Assembly: GCA_029204225.1 (NCBI GenBank)
Contig: CM055096.1
Coordinates: 64,471,370-64,535,369, forward strand
DNA length: 64,000 nucleotides
From: Diphasiastrum complanatum
Taxonomy: Eukaryota; Streptophyta; Lycopodiopsida; Lycopodiales; Lycopodiaceae
Direction of reading: 5' to 3'
In this document: piece by piece, positions 43,001 through 55,269 of the stretch
Numbering within the stretch: the first letter of the stretch is position 1
Layout of the letters: each line of letters opens with the position of its first letter
Notes under the pieces: model-generated
Database searches by the model: none
The model's input: the letters and a program-made list of their open reading frames with translations, nothing else
Told to the model about the DNA's origin: nothing
Made by a program: the position numbers and the translations under genes

Positions 43001-46000
43001 CAAAGAGCTACACAAGAAGGTAATGTTATGCTTATCGAAATGTACCAAAGAGAGACCTCTTAATCGAAAAAGAAAGAGCTACTCACAATGCTAACGTTAT
43101 GCTTCTCAGCATGTGTCAAAAACACAAATAGTGTCGATAAGAAAACTGACACCAACGGGGCAATTGCTGCTAGCCAGAATAGATTCGTTTTCCTTTTGCT
43201 CTGCACATAATGTTTATCGCAAAAATTTCTCATAAACTTCAATTGCACCCAAGATGCGAAAAACTCAGCAAATTTATAATACACGATCAATGCACAGATT
43301 CTTGTGCATGCATTAATACGCCCGTAGTTTTCATTCAAGGAGTATCTAGAAAAATGATGCTCCATTTTAGACAGCAATATATAGTCATAATATTATTCTG
43401 GAAACTGACAATTGTAGATAGTCTATGCAAGGGTTTCTGATATGCATTCTTATTTCCATCCCCGTTTTCTCCTGTTAACAACAATTAAGGAAGCGTATAC
43501 TGTACGAGGCATTTTCAGCCGTGATTCCTATTATTTGACAGATTTGACAGAGCAGAAGATATAATAATCAGTAACGACTGTTTGAACTAACTAAACTTTT
43601 CACTAAGTACTCCACAACAACATGCTTAACATCGCAGTGATCAGTCAAACTTGTCAGCACAAGTGAAGTCTTGAGACTGCTAGAGAGAAAAGATAAAAAA
43701 ATACATACAATCTCCTTTGTCACCAAAAGAAATGTCAGGAAGCAAATTGAAATCAAAATTGTCCTCCAGCTCCACTGTCCACAGCCACAGGAAAACAGAG
43801 AAAGTTAGTAGGGTCATAGACTCGCTCCTTATAATCTATTCTTGCTTTTTCCATAGGCATGCCTTCGTATGCTTTTATGTTGTATAGAGATTTCGTTATA
43901 GAATTCTCTGGAATAAAGTTTCTGCAAAGGCTCAAAACACTTGAACCATAGGAACGTGGGTGACCAATATGATGCCATCACAAATTTTTACCGAAGATTT
44001 CATCTCATATTTTTGGCTCGAAGCTGCAAAGGATAACAAAGATTCGGTGACTCGACAGAAGTTCTGTACATGTCCAAATTTTTGGTTTGTACCTTCTCAG
44101 GATGTTCCCATACGGCATGCATGACCGAAATAACGTCTGCTTTATTAGTGAAATGCACAATCCCAAGAACCCCTCTCAGTTGCTGAAGAGAAACTGCAAT
44201 TGCTGCCCCTGTTATAAATCCAACAACGGCTGCGTGGGATATAAAGTCGGTGATGAAACCGATCCTGTCAAACAAACAACCTCCTGAGTGTATGATTACA
44301 CTCCAGATTCGATGGCATTTTATAGACTTGGTAAGAATTGGTAAACTGAAACATCACTCCGACTTGGTTTCTGTATAGTAGTTAAGCAATTTTTTGACCA
44401 TTTCAGTTAGAGACTATCTTTTCAGAAATTGCAGCCATAATTTTAGCTACTCTCTGTAAGTACTTTGAAACTTCGAAAAATGATACCTGACTTTCTTGGA
44501 GAAGCTTATAACAATGAACGTTAAACTGTGTCTCACATACCCGTGCAGATGGTAGTGATTTACTTAGGTTTAAGCACTGTAAATATTCTCATTATACATG
44601 GCGTCTAACATTGACACCTAGCTACCCCTCTACTTCAGTCTAGAGTTCTCTAAACATTCTGGCTCGAAGGCTTACTTCAACCATTTTGTCTATGGTTGCA
44701 GTCAGCAGATATTCTCCGAAGGTTTCTGTACCTGCATTCGCGTCTCTTCCATCTGACTTGAAACTTAAATGAGCACACCGATGTGAAAAATCTGCACCAT
44801 GGATTTCGTTCAAGTTGGAGGTGAATATTAAAGACTTACAGGAAAACTACGATGCTTGGAATCGTCAGGCTTCTTGCCTATTCATGGATAGACTTAAACA
44901 ATTGGTGATCGTCATAGTATCAAATACTTAGAGGCATAGTTGCATCGTATAATACAAGCGTATAATACGGTGCCATAAAATACGTGTATTATACGTTTTT
45001 GGCTGAAAAATATTTGTAGGGCTAGTTCTAAATAATAAATAGCCCTACCTGCACCTTTTGACAATTGACAAGTTTTTATCAAATATTTCATGTGCGGTCT
45101 ACAATTTTCTTCAGAATTTTGTTCTTATGTTTACGTTTGAACGGATGAACACTAAGATAAAATCATTTCATTTTCGTTTTTGAATAAAACTATCGAAAAT
45201 CAAAATATTGTAATCAAAGTCGTATAATACGTTGTATTGTACATATTTATATAATAGGTCAATTATACGGTATTTTACTATAAAATACGTATTATATGCA
45301 ACAATGTGTCAATATTCTATGCCATATTTCTGGATTTCAATTCTGAATGGCTCGCAAGCTAGGTGGCTTATACCTTCAAAGAGCTAAGAGGGTGAATACT
45401 CGAGGCACAATTTGAAGGACTTTGAGCTTAAGCATCAATCGATTGCAAACCCAAGTTCATTCGTTTTTTAAATGCAGTTCACTGACAGTAGTGCACCTAT
45501 AATAACTAAATGCATAAAATTTCCAGGAGCCTTAGTAAGTTACCTGAATATTCCAAGTGAAGCTTGAAACACACCAGCAAAGAATGTAGCTGTGAAAGCA
45601 AGACGCACGTAAGCCTCAGGATTGGTTTCTTCATTTACGTCTTGACGAAGTAGCGTGGCCACTAGAATGGATAGTATAGATCCAGGCCCAATTGCCAGAT
45701 CTCTGGAGCTTCCGAAAAGTGCATATAAAAGTGGTGGCAGGAAGCTGGAATCTGCCAATGATCCGTTAAATTTTTTCTTTTCAGTTGATACCAAGTGGCA
45801 TTTTTACGACTGATGCTTGTTAGATAAGGAAAAAATAACTAGAAATTCTCTACAAGTTTTGAAGAACTAAATCTGTCATGAATGACGTCTAAGTGGTTAC
45901 CTCCAATTTTATTTGGGCAAAAAAACTTGTTAGAATGGTCAGTTGAAATTCGTAGCAGGAAGAACTATGTACGCGCATGCCCACATGCATCTCTCAATCT

Positions 46001-46754
46001 AATGTCTATAGAAGCGCCTGATATGGAGAGGAAAAGAAAGGGAATTTGGAGTTGCAGAGTCAAAAACCATCCATAAGGAATGAAAATCAGTACAACATTT
46101 TCTGTGGCTTAAACTTTATTCTGTTCTATTTACTGGATAGATCAAGCATGGTGTTTATAAAGTAAACTAAGCGTTAAAGAAGATATACATACAGAGCCCA
46201 ATGATCGGCGGCAGGTTGGCCAATTTTGCATATGCAATTCCCTGCAGAACGGGCCAAATATAGAGCTCAGAACGTGAATCATGAAGCATAACGGTGGAAG
46301 AATATTTACGTGGCTTACAGTAAGAGAGACACCGTGTGTTGACTAGCAAAGTTACCTGAGGAATTGCAAGGCTTGCAATCGTGATTCCAGATATGAGATC
46401 AGATTTGAAAAAGTCAAAGTTGTATTGGGGTCCCCATTCCAGGATAGGAAGGGCATACTGCATGCCCAACAAACATTTTCTGCGCCTGGATTGGTTTCTG
46501 AACTGACGAAATGGATTATCTGGAAATAGCATTTCCTTGCTGATATCTAAAAACTCATGCAGTGTACTTTTGGGTGTTGGCATTACTACCTCATGCACGC
46601 TACGCAGCTCATGAGCAACTCCAAAGGCTCTCGAAGCTTCAATTTCAGTTTCATGTAACTTTGTCTTCTTGCTGTCATCGGCTTGTGAGTGAAGACCATT
46701 ATTATCATGAGCTTGATCAGCCTCTTTCCAGACGCCTCTCTCAACGTCTCCCAT
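40099..46754 (-). CDS. SULTR3-like: Sulfate transporter with STAS domain (SULTR, probably group 3), 13 exons
   Basis: Exons: 46754-46356, 46241-46193, 45751-45544, 44264-44093, 43774-43709, 43200-43087, 42728-42612, 42440-42314, 42009-41723, 41305-41115, 40872-40787, 40587-40511 and 40293-40099. All are GT-AG with matching phases, total 2088 nt (695 aa). The N-terminus (VVMPTPKSTLHEFLDISKEM, FPDNPFRQFRNQ) resembles group 3 SULTRs. The membrane domain has SLAIPQGIAYAKLANLPPI, GSSRDLAIGPGSILSI, DFISHAAVVGFITGAAIAVS and AVNYHAGCKTAVSNIVMA. The STAS domain covers the last four exons: RPHTAILGRI, ERILRWVDDEE, YVILDLTPVTSIDTTGL, LQLALASPGIDVLDKL. The Thr-rich SIDTTG sits where plant STAS domains carry a regulatory Thr. 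SLC26/SULTR proteins are proton-coupled sulfate/anion symporters; plasma-membrane or plastid location cannot be decided here. No stop or missing segment was seen. Confidence 0.93.
44938..45303. mobile_element. MITE-like element in SULTR intron 3
   Basis: The left end AGTTGCATCGTATAATAC and the reverse-complemented right end TGTTGCATATAATACG form terminal inverted repeats about 366 bp apart. Inside are several CGTATAATACG-type subrepeats. It is non-coding and AT-rich. No clear target duplication was seen. Confidence 0.5.
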
Positions 46755-48180
46755 AATGTGCAGCGGCCTTCTTCACAATTTTTCTGCCGCGTTGTTGTAA
46801 ACAAGGTGCCAATACTTTCCCTTTTCTATTTGAAATCGAGCACGTTTTGTGCAGTTCTAATGTGCACGAGCATTTTCTGGTTTGCCTGAAATGACACTTT
46901 GCCTGAAGTGACTCATTCGAATGAAAGACAAGCTGCGAACGCTTCAAAAGTCCAGCCAATGCACGCTCCCAATCACCGAATACACCAATGCAGCCAGAGA
47001 TTTTGCAAACAGTGCAACTAAAATGTCAAAACTTGAAATGTCAGTTGAAATCCCCAATCAGCTATCTTGCGAGTTTCCTGTTACCAATGCTTGTTATACC
47101 CAGCTTTGTAGAATATGAGGTATAAGCGATCAGCTGAACGTTTATGGTATAAAATGCTGAGGTTTGGAGAATGAGTTTAGGGCTATAGGTGTAGTGTCAC
47201 ACGCATATTGAATTGCTAGACGTGGATGCGAAGACACAATTTGTCATTTCACATTATGAGAGACATTGTAAATATTATAACGAACTAATTGAAATCTTCG
47301 AGGATTGCAAGAGCCCCCGAGTTTCAACTAAGCATTCACGTAGACAAGAATCAAGATCATGAGCTGTACTAGGGAGTAGGGAGCATGTCGCGTGTGAACC
47401 CAGTACTAGCGTACTTCTTGAATGGTAACATCAATAGACATGTAAGAGAGAGAGAGAGAGAGAGTAAAAAAAAACTATGACAATCAGGTTAAACAGATCA
47501 TCCAGGGCGTGTTAGCAGAGCCGAGATAAATAGAAGAATCAATAATGGTCAACGTCTAGGAGAATATTGAAGCATTTGCATGCTGCTGATCTGCCAGACA
47601 CACAACAGAGATTGAAGGCAAATCCGAAGCAATCGCAGCGTCACTTCTGACTTCTGAGCTCAACTGGGAGCTGAGCAATTCATGGCGGATTACATGCTGC
47701 AGCTGCGATTTTATAACCGATGCAGGGTGGATGAGCAGTTGGTAGCTGAGCTAAGTGAACAGGTACGTTTGTATCCAACATTTTCAGTGGGGACGACCAG
47801 CGTGGACTGTGGTTGGCCCTGAACAGTACCCGGAAGCCTCAGAACCTACTTAATTTCTGCGAGCTACATGATACAAATCAGATGCTCCCGTCAGGATACG
47901 GAAAGGAAGAGAGCGACATAAAGCTGACGAGTCCCGGAAACGAACTTTAAGGTATTCCGCGTGCTTTTCGATTGCAGAATGTTCATTTTCTGTCGTGTCA
48001 CCTCTTTGCTACATATATATACATGCACTAACTTTATCCGAAAAACCGTTAGAACTTAGATCTGTAAGACTTAGGTTGACCCTTGTTACAAGTAGCTGCT
48101 ACCCAGCTTTATAGTCAATTTTTAGCATTGTTTTTTTTTTTTTCACTTTGAGAGAAATCTTGTCACCCTTTTATTTATTT
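46755..48180. other. Upstream region of SULTR gene
   Basis: Contains an (AG)10 tract at about 47445-47464. One candidate first exon (47682-47762, plus: MADYMLQLRFYNRCRVDEQL then VAELSEQ, donor GTACGT) has no identified partner. Otherwise featureless. Confidence 0.3.
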
Positions 48181-48189
48181 TTCAGGATT

Positions 48190-49230
48190 ATTGTCCTCCA
48201 CGAGATCTGAGAAAAAATCCCTAATAATAATTCACCACTTGTTGCAAAATTCACTCTTGTTCTTCTTATTTAGCTTTGTGGTGAAGTGTGAAGCTATCAT
48301 ATCAAATGTTTGAAATTGTGTGTGATGTGTCTTGTCGTTGTGTGTTGAGTTTGAACAAAAACTATTTTTTTGAATAATTTAAATTTAAAATTTTTTTTTT
48401 CCCTCAATTCATTTTTTTGGCATTTGAGTTGTTCTTTCACAAAAATCCTTTTGTTTTGTGTTTTTTTTTTAAAATTCTAGACTTCCACAAGATGGGAAAT
48501 AAAGCCTTAACTAGCTCACCTTTACTAGGTTATTTTGCCTTTTCTGTCAAGAGGTAAGCTATTGTGATCATATGCTTAGAATTGACATCTCATTGTGTGG
48601 TGATTTTGAGCAACAATCTCTTTCTTTAAAGTGATTTGAATTAAATACTTTTGAAAAAAAGGTAATTTTCAACAGCTGAATTATTCTTTCACAAAGATCA
48701 CCGTGTTTTTTTAATTTAATTCTAGTTTTTTTTTCTAAGATTGTTTTAGCTTGATAGAGTTCTTGACCTCCATAAGATAGGAAATAAAGTCTAACCAATT
48801 TACCACTTCAGTGGAAAGCATTTTCTTTTTAACTTTGCCATAAAGCTACAAGCTATTGTGATCTTATGTTGAAAATTCAAATGTCATTGTGTGGTAAGTG
48901 TGAGCAAAACACTATATATTTTTAGATTGTTTATAATTGAGTTGTTTAAAAAAAACATCAATTGTCAACAATTGAAATATTCATTCACAAAGATCAATTA
49001 CTTGTCTTGTTTATTTTAGAAAATTTGATGTGGACCACGAGATGAGAAATAAAGTTGTAACTAGCGCACCACTTATTGGAAAGCCCTCTCTTTCTTTTAT
49101 TTGATTTGTCACAATAAGCTATTGTGATCATATTCTCAAAATTGGTGTCATTGCATGCTGAGTTTAAACAACGATATACCATTTTTCAACATTTGAATTA
49201 ATTTCATACAAGACAAAGCATGTCGTGATT
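48190..49230 (+). repeat. Degenerate tandem array, about four units of 265-290 bp
   Basis: Units are marked by CCACGAGATGAGAAATAAAG (near 48198, 48485, 48770, 49036), then AACTAGCNCACCACTT, AAGCTATTGTGATCATAT, ATGTCATTGTGTGGTGAGT and TTCTTTCACAAAGATCA in constant order. Identity between units is moderate, so it is old. There is no coding content. Confidence 0.7.
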
Positions 49231-49488
49231 TCAAAGATCACTTTGCTCCAATGAAGTATTTTCCTCCCATTTCTTACTTTAGCTATTTCTCCTTTTTTCC
49301 AATTCTAAAGGTTTTTCATAAAAAATTTGAACTAAGATATGAATCAAATGTTGCTCTTTAAAATTGTCAGGAGACAGTCTACATGTCTGTAAAGACTTTA
49401 ATGTTGATATAAACTTTGACCAATTTATTAGATTGATTTTTTTGGTAAGGATAATGCTCAATTATTATTTTTTTGCAACATATCTTAT

Positions 49489-49600
49489 GTTCATTTGGAT
49501 AAGAGTAGAGATTCTAAAAATCACTTTTTTCTAAAGTAGAGATTCTAAAGATCACCTTGTTCATTTGGATAAGAGTAGAGATTATAAAGATCACCTTGTT
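49489..49600. repeat. About 70-bp direct repeat
   Basis: TTCATTTGGATAAGAGTAGA plus GATTNTAAAGATCACCTTGTTC occurs at 49491-49525 and again at 49560-49600, with a partial third copy between. Confidence 0.7.
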
Positions 49601-49869
49601 CTAATTGTGTTTTTCTCTCATTTTATAGATTAGCTGATTTTCTTTTTTCCAATCCTAAGAGTTTTCTTAAAATTTTGAACCAAAATAAAAATAAAAGGAG
49701 TTGCTTTTAAAACTTTTGAACTAGAATAAAAATCTATTAATAGGAGTCAAAGAAAACATGCTTCTCATTGAAAAAGCCAAGCTGTATGCCAAAAATGTGG
49801 ATTCAAGTTGGTGGGAAGAATTCTTTCAAGATCAAGAGTCCATATTCATGGATCTAACAACTAATCGTA

Positions 49870-52800
49870 CTAGTTTAGCAACGCCTAGTTTTACCATATC
49901 TTGACAATTTGCACACATCCACCTGAAATTGCTCAAACATGAGATAGAACAAGTAAAGTAAACTTGAACAACACTTCCTTGCTACTCCTTTGACCTTACT
50001 TGAGTCTTCAATAACCTGCAAAAACAGATCCATAACATCTTTGCCAATTGACTCTCCTTTGATGCTCTTGACTAGCTCCAAATTGCCAACTTCCCTTTTA
50101 ACTAGTTGAAGTCCTTTGAGATCAACCTCTTGATCATCAACTTGACATTGAAGTCATTGAACAAACTTTGTTTTCCAGATCCATTACTTGAAACTTTCAT
50201 AGCAACATCTACACAAGAAGATTCACCAAAAGATGTTTCATTCTTCATAAGAGCTTGATACTCAAGATCCATTGCTTGGATCCACTCCTCTTCTTTCCTT
50301 GCTTCATCTACACTTGTAGGTTCATCAAAAGAGGTTAGGAAAGCAACATTATTTGCATAAACTATTTGCTTACCCTTTTCATCATATGTGAGCCTTAAAG
50401 GTACTTGTCTTTCCCTTGATGTTCTCCTTGGCTTTTGACTTGATGAAGGTCTATCATCATCACCATCCAAAGTAGGATCCTTTACATCAACATCAAGAAT
50501 GTTAGATCCATCCACACATTTATCAATCATGCTTAAAGACACTTTTGGAATGTTCCCCTCATCAAAGATGACATCTCTACCAACAATCACTTTGTTAGTA
50601 GAGGGAATGTAAACTCTGTAGGCTTTACTCACCTCACTATATCCAACAATCTTGAAGATGGATTCTCCTTGGTCCTATCATCAAGAGTAATGTTGACATA
50701 GCATGTGCATCCAAAGGTTCTTAGAAAGTTGACACTCGACCTCCTCTTGAATAGCATCTCAAAAGGTGTCCTTCCATCCAAAATAGCGCTCGGCCATCTA
50801 TTGAACAGAAATTGGCACACAACAAAGCTTGATCCCAAAATGATTTGTCAAGATTAGCACTTAACCTCATGGCTTTAGCACTTTGACATAAAGTCCTATT
50901 CTTCCTTTCGGCCACTCCATTTTGTTGTGGGATCCTTGATGTTGTATACTCCCTCTTGATTCCATGCTCAAAAACAAAAGGCCTTGAACTTGGTAGATAT
51001 GTACTAACCACCATTGTCACTCCTTAAGCACTTGATCCTTGTGGAAAATTGGTTCTCCCTTGCATTCTTGAACTTGATAAAGACATCATACACTTCATCC
51101 TTGCTCTTTAGGAGATAGATCCAACAAAATCTACTAAAATCATCAATGAATGCTACATACATCTTAGCTCCACTATTGCTAATTGTAGTAAATCCATGAA
51201 TATCCGAATGTACAAGTTGAAAAGGCTTTGTAGATCTAGATGTAGATCTAGTATAAGGTAGTCTATGTGACTTAGACAAAGCACAAGACTCACAAACATG
51301 ATTGATGCCACTTAAGGAACTTGGAAGACCTATCACAATCTTCTTTCTAGCCATTACCTCCAATGACTTGAAGTTGAGGTGTCCCATCCTTTTATGTCAA
51401 ACCTCTTGAATAGGTATTTGCTCTCTTGCAACACATCCAACTTGGTTAGCAATAACACAAGCATCTAGTTTGAACAACTTCCCTTGCCTTTTACCTTTTC
51501 CAATCAAGACATCCTTCCTTTTGATCATACAAGCATCTCCATCAGACTCAACCTTACGGCCTTTACTTAGCATTTGACTCACACTAAGCAAATTCATGGT
51601 AATAGATGGAATAAACAAGACATCCTCCAAATGAACATTCCTATTTGTAGAGAGAGAAATAGGAATTGTGCCAATCCCTTTGATTGAACACTCACCATCA
51701 TTGGCTGTGTAGATCACCCTCTTGTCATCTCCATATGCCAACAAAGAAGTGAAGTACTCTCTGTGAAAAGTTATGTGTGAACTTGCTCCACTATCAATCC
51801 ACCAAGGATCTAGATCTTCATCATTAGCAAACATACATGAAGACATCACAAAAGCATCATCATTTGCATCTTGAACATCCAAACCATCCTCATCAAGAGT
51901 AAGATTATCTTGCTTGTTTTCTTGATCTCTCTTCTTCTTGTAGCACTGACTTGAAAAGTTTCATTTGATGCCACAATAGAAGTACTTGAGCTTTGATCTA
52001 TCCTTCTTTTTGCAAAGCATCCACTTGATCTTGCCCTTTAGACCACTTACTTTTGATTTTGCCCTTGAATTTGCCCTTTGTGAACATAGCCTCCTCTTGA
52101 AGTGTCGATGTAGATCCACCTCTTGCTTGAAGCCTATATTCTTTATTGATCAAGATCTCTTGAAGATCCATCAAACTTGGCAAAGTCTTTTGAATAGCAA
52201 TATTTTGAACAATGTTAGCATGATCATCCAACAATCCATTAATAATCACTTGAACAAGCTCTCCTTCCTTAATGCTCTCATCAATGCAAGCCAACTCATC
52301 ATTCAATGTTTTCATCCTCAAAACAAAAGTACTTGGACTTTCTTCATTCTTTTTCAAACAAGAAAAAATTTGCCTTCTTATAGTCAACACTCTAGAAGTA
52401 GACTTGGATTCCTAAAGCATCTTCAATGAATCACAAGCATCCTTAGATGAAATACACTTACCAACTTCCTTGAGAAGCTCATTGGTAACATTCATCTTGA
52501 CAATGTAGAGAGCCCTTTTGGCCCTCTTATCATACCTCATTTGATCTTGTTGTGTTGCTGGTCTCTCCTCCAAACCTACAACAATATCCAAAACATCATT
52601 CATCTCAAGAAGTGAGTCCATCCTCACTTTTCACAATGAATAGTTACTTGAGGTAAGCCTATCATTGGCTTCCAACATGACTCCACTTGAGGTTGTCATG
52701 TAGCAATGACCTGATCTTCTTTTTCAACGTGTTTCAATGCACAAAGCACTCCTTTGAACAACAACAAATGTTTTCAAAAGAAATCACAAAGGTTTGAAAC

Positions 52801-53388
52801 TATCTCATAAATTCTCTTCTAATACTTATACCAAGCAAATCAACACATAGAATCATAGAATTTTGATCAACCTATGATCTATCCTCAATATAAGGACTTT
52901 TGCCACTTCCTAAGATTGAAACACACTCAAATGAAGTCCAGCAACCTCACTATCTAGAGATTCAATCAAAATTAGAGTTTTGACAAAATCACAAAAAATT
53001 GACTATTCCAAATCTATATGCAAATGTTGAAAATTTGATATGCAATCTATTAGCCACTACTTAGGCTGATCCAATGATCCATAAATTGGACAAATCCAGT
53101 ATGTCAAATCAAAATTAGAATTAATCAAGTTTGTGAACCTATATAGGGTTTTGATCTACAAAAGCAAAAAAAATTTTGGTGTAGAATCCTCTCTAGCATG
53201 CTCTAGCCTTGATATCTTCACCAAATCACTGATTAATATGATTTTCTCCTTCATAACTTGAAACACAAGCTTTGATACCATGTGAAGGATTTCAGATCAT
53301 CTGTGATCCAATCCACAAAAAGATCTTGGGTTACAAAAGAAGTTACTCCACCAATTTGACAAATGTAGAAAAATGACCTGACATTGCT
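49870..53388 (-). mobile_element. Ty1/copia element A (gag, protease, integrase, start of RT)
   Basis: Minus strand from right to left. A truncated LTR lies at 53281-53388. The primer-binding site variant TGGTATCAAAGC is at 53269-53280. Gag covers about 52680-51998 (MRMDSLLEMNDVLDIVVGLE, ELACIDESIKEGELVQVIIN), and the protease is at 51882-51397 (WWIDSGASSHITFHREYF). Integrase covers 51387-50629 with HSDIHG, RSDNGG and QQNGVAERKNR, so the D, D and E catalytic residues are all visible. The frame continues past RVYIPSTNKVIVGRDVIFDE to EARKEEEWIQAMDLEYQALM, the start of the RT, then is cut short (50632-50102). Frameshifts separate the blocks. RT palm, RNase H and the 3' LTR were not found, so it is inactive. 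It is a close relative of element B. Confidence 0.85.
53269..53280 (-). promoter_or_regulatory. Primer-binding site of element A
   Basis: TGGTATCAAAGC on the minus strand, one mismatch from the TGGTATCAGAGC seen in the other copia elements, adjoining the LTR end at 53281. Confidence 0.75.
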
Positions 53389-53394
53389 TATGTC

Positions 53395-54155
53395 GTGTTC
53401 AAGATGAGTCAATTCAATACGAATCTAGGCTCGAAGATCGCGAAGCAAATCTTGCAGTACCTTCAACTAACGAAGGACTTTGGGTTGTGTTATTCTCGTG
53501 ATGCAAAGTTTCAGATGCTTTCCTACAGTGATGCTAGTTGGGCATCTCTTAAGGACGATTGCAAAAGTGTCTCAAGAGGATGTACCATCGCAGCAGCAGG
53601 AGCAATTCTTTGGGTCAACAAAAAGTAGACCATTGTAGCTCAATCATCTTGTGAAGCAGAATACGTAGCAGCAGTGAAGATGGCCAATGAAATCACTTGG
53701 CTCAAACAGTTCCTTGACGAACTAGGTGAAATGAGAAATGAATCTCTGATTTTGCAGACGGACAATACATGCGCAATACACCTGACAAAGGATCTCGTGC
53801 TTCACTCAAGGACGAATCACATTGCAATCAAGTACCACTTGATAAGAGATCTGATCGAAAAGAAGAAGCTGCAGACTACAAGATGGTTGCTGACATCTTC
53901 ACAAAGGCCTTAGACAAAGGCTTGTTCGAGAAACAGAGGAGCAGACTTGGAGTTATCAAGCTATCATGCTTTGAGAGGGAGCTGAAGAAACAAAATGTTT
54001 CTGTTACCAAAGCTCTGCTAGCTCTCGACTCCCAACTTGACGAATATCTCAAAGATCTCAAAGACCTCGAAAAAAAAGATCTTGAAAATGAAGATCTTGA
54101 AGACCTCAAAAACGAAGATCTCGAAGAACTTGAAAATGAAGAACTCCTAGTTTGA
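53395..54155 (+). pseudogene. Ty1/copia RNase H fragment with acidic tail
   Basis: It reads KQILQYLQLTKDFGLCYSRD, LSYSDASWASLKDDCKSVSR and ILWVNKK-stop-TIVAQSSCEAE. It continues with VKMANEITWLKQFLDELGE, LQTDNTCAIHLTKDLVLHSR and, after a frameshift near 53880, YKMVADIFTKALDKGLFEKQ. These are the copia RNase H blocks (SDASW, QSSCEAEY, TDN, VADIFTKAL). The frame then continues about 50 codons into a repetitive Asp/Leu/Glu/Asn tail (DLENEDLEDLKNEDLEEL) not usual for copia. It abuts the truncated LTR of element A. Confidence 0.8.
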
Positions 54156-54671
54156 CAGAGGAGGAGACCAAGTTATTGGCATAGGACCACAATAATGACA
54201 ATGACTATCGACTTGGCATGTCTTTTGTTCAGAGGATTCATTTTTCTCATAATGAATATCTTGATTTTTTATAGACCCATGATCAAATTAGCCCTAAGTT
54301 TTGAATCCAATGTTTTAAGGAGACTGGGCTAGTGTTTGACAAGACGAAAGCCTCGGAGGCCTTATGAAAGTATGAATATTTTTTTTCAACTTGCTTTTAG
54401 GACTGGTGCAATTTGGGATCTTCAAGATGAAATTTTTACATTGTGAGAGAGCTGTTTGATCAAGGGGGAGAGGTAGGCTAAAACTAAAGATTTTTCCTCC
54501 ATTGCCCTCCGAAAGAAAGACAGAACCACGGATGTCTCCATCAAAATCTTGCTTGATGATATGACGATCACATATTGGAGATTGACGCAGGACATCAAAG
54601 ACGAGAAAATTGTTATTTTGATTCTTTCTCGAATAGAGTTGTTGGATTTGTCACTAGAAGAAATGGCAAAT
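54156..54671 (+). other. Unassigned spacer
   Basis: A 67-codon open frame (54549-54752) and a broken stretch upstream look weakly coding, but no family is recognised. Confidence 0.25.
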
Positions 54672-54938
54672 GTGAGAAATTGTCAAAAAATTGGAAAATC
54701 TAACTTGATTAAACCACATAAATTTGTACATAGGTGGGTTCCACACATGTGAGTACATGTGTGTTTAGGCTATCCTAGATAGTTTAGATCTCATTCATAT
54801 GGTGAGAAATTGTCAAAAAATTGGCAAATTTGACTTGATTAAACCATGTAAATTTGTACATAGGTGGGTCCCACACATGTGATTCCATGTTGCCACGTGT
54901 GTAGGCTACCCTAGATAGTTTAGATCTCATTCATAGGG
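54672..54938. repeat. Two tandem copies of about 130 bp
   Basis: GTGAGAAATTGTCAAAAAAT begins both copies (about 54672 and 54802). Both run through GTACATAGGTGGGT, CCCACACATGTG and CCTAGATAGTTTAGATCTCA with about 90 percent similarity by eye. Confidence 0.85.
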
Positions 54939-55269
54939 TTAGTTAGACTTTTTTGGTCATAATTCCTAAATTATAGGGCCAAATTTTTTGAATCATGGAT
55001 GTGGATAACCAACCTACCCACCAACTTGGAAAAACTCTAGGGTTAGGTAAGATTGACAAATTAGGGAAAAAATGGTCAATCATTTTCCTTATTACATGCT
55101 GGATTTTCACCTAAATTGAGAGGAGAAGAGCCCTATTGTACATACAATCTGTCATTCCATAGTGAGGAGTTAGAAGTTTTTTGAGCACATTAGCAATCTT
55201 GAGGTTTCTACACGTTTGTCTTGAGTTTTTGTGAATGCTTTGAACTTGATTGCACTTAATCTTTGATAA

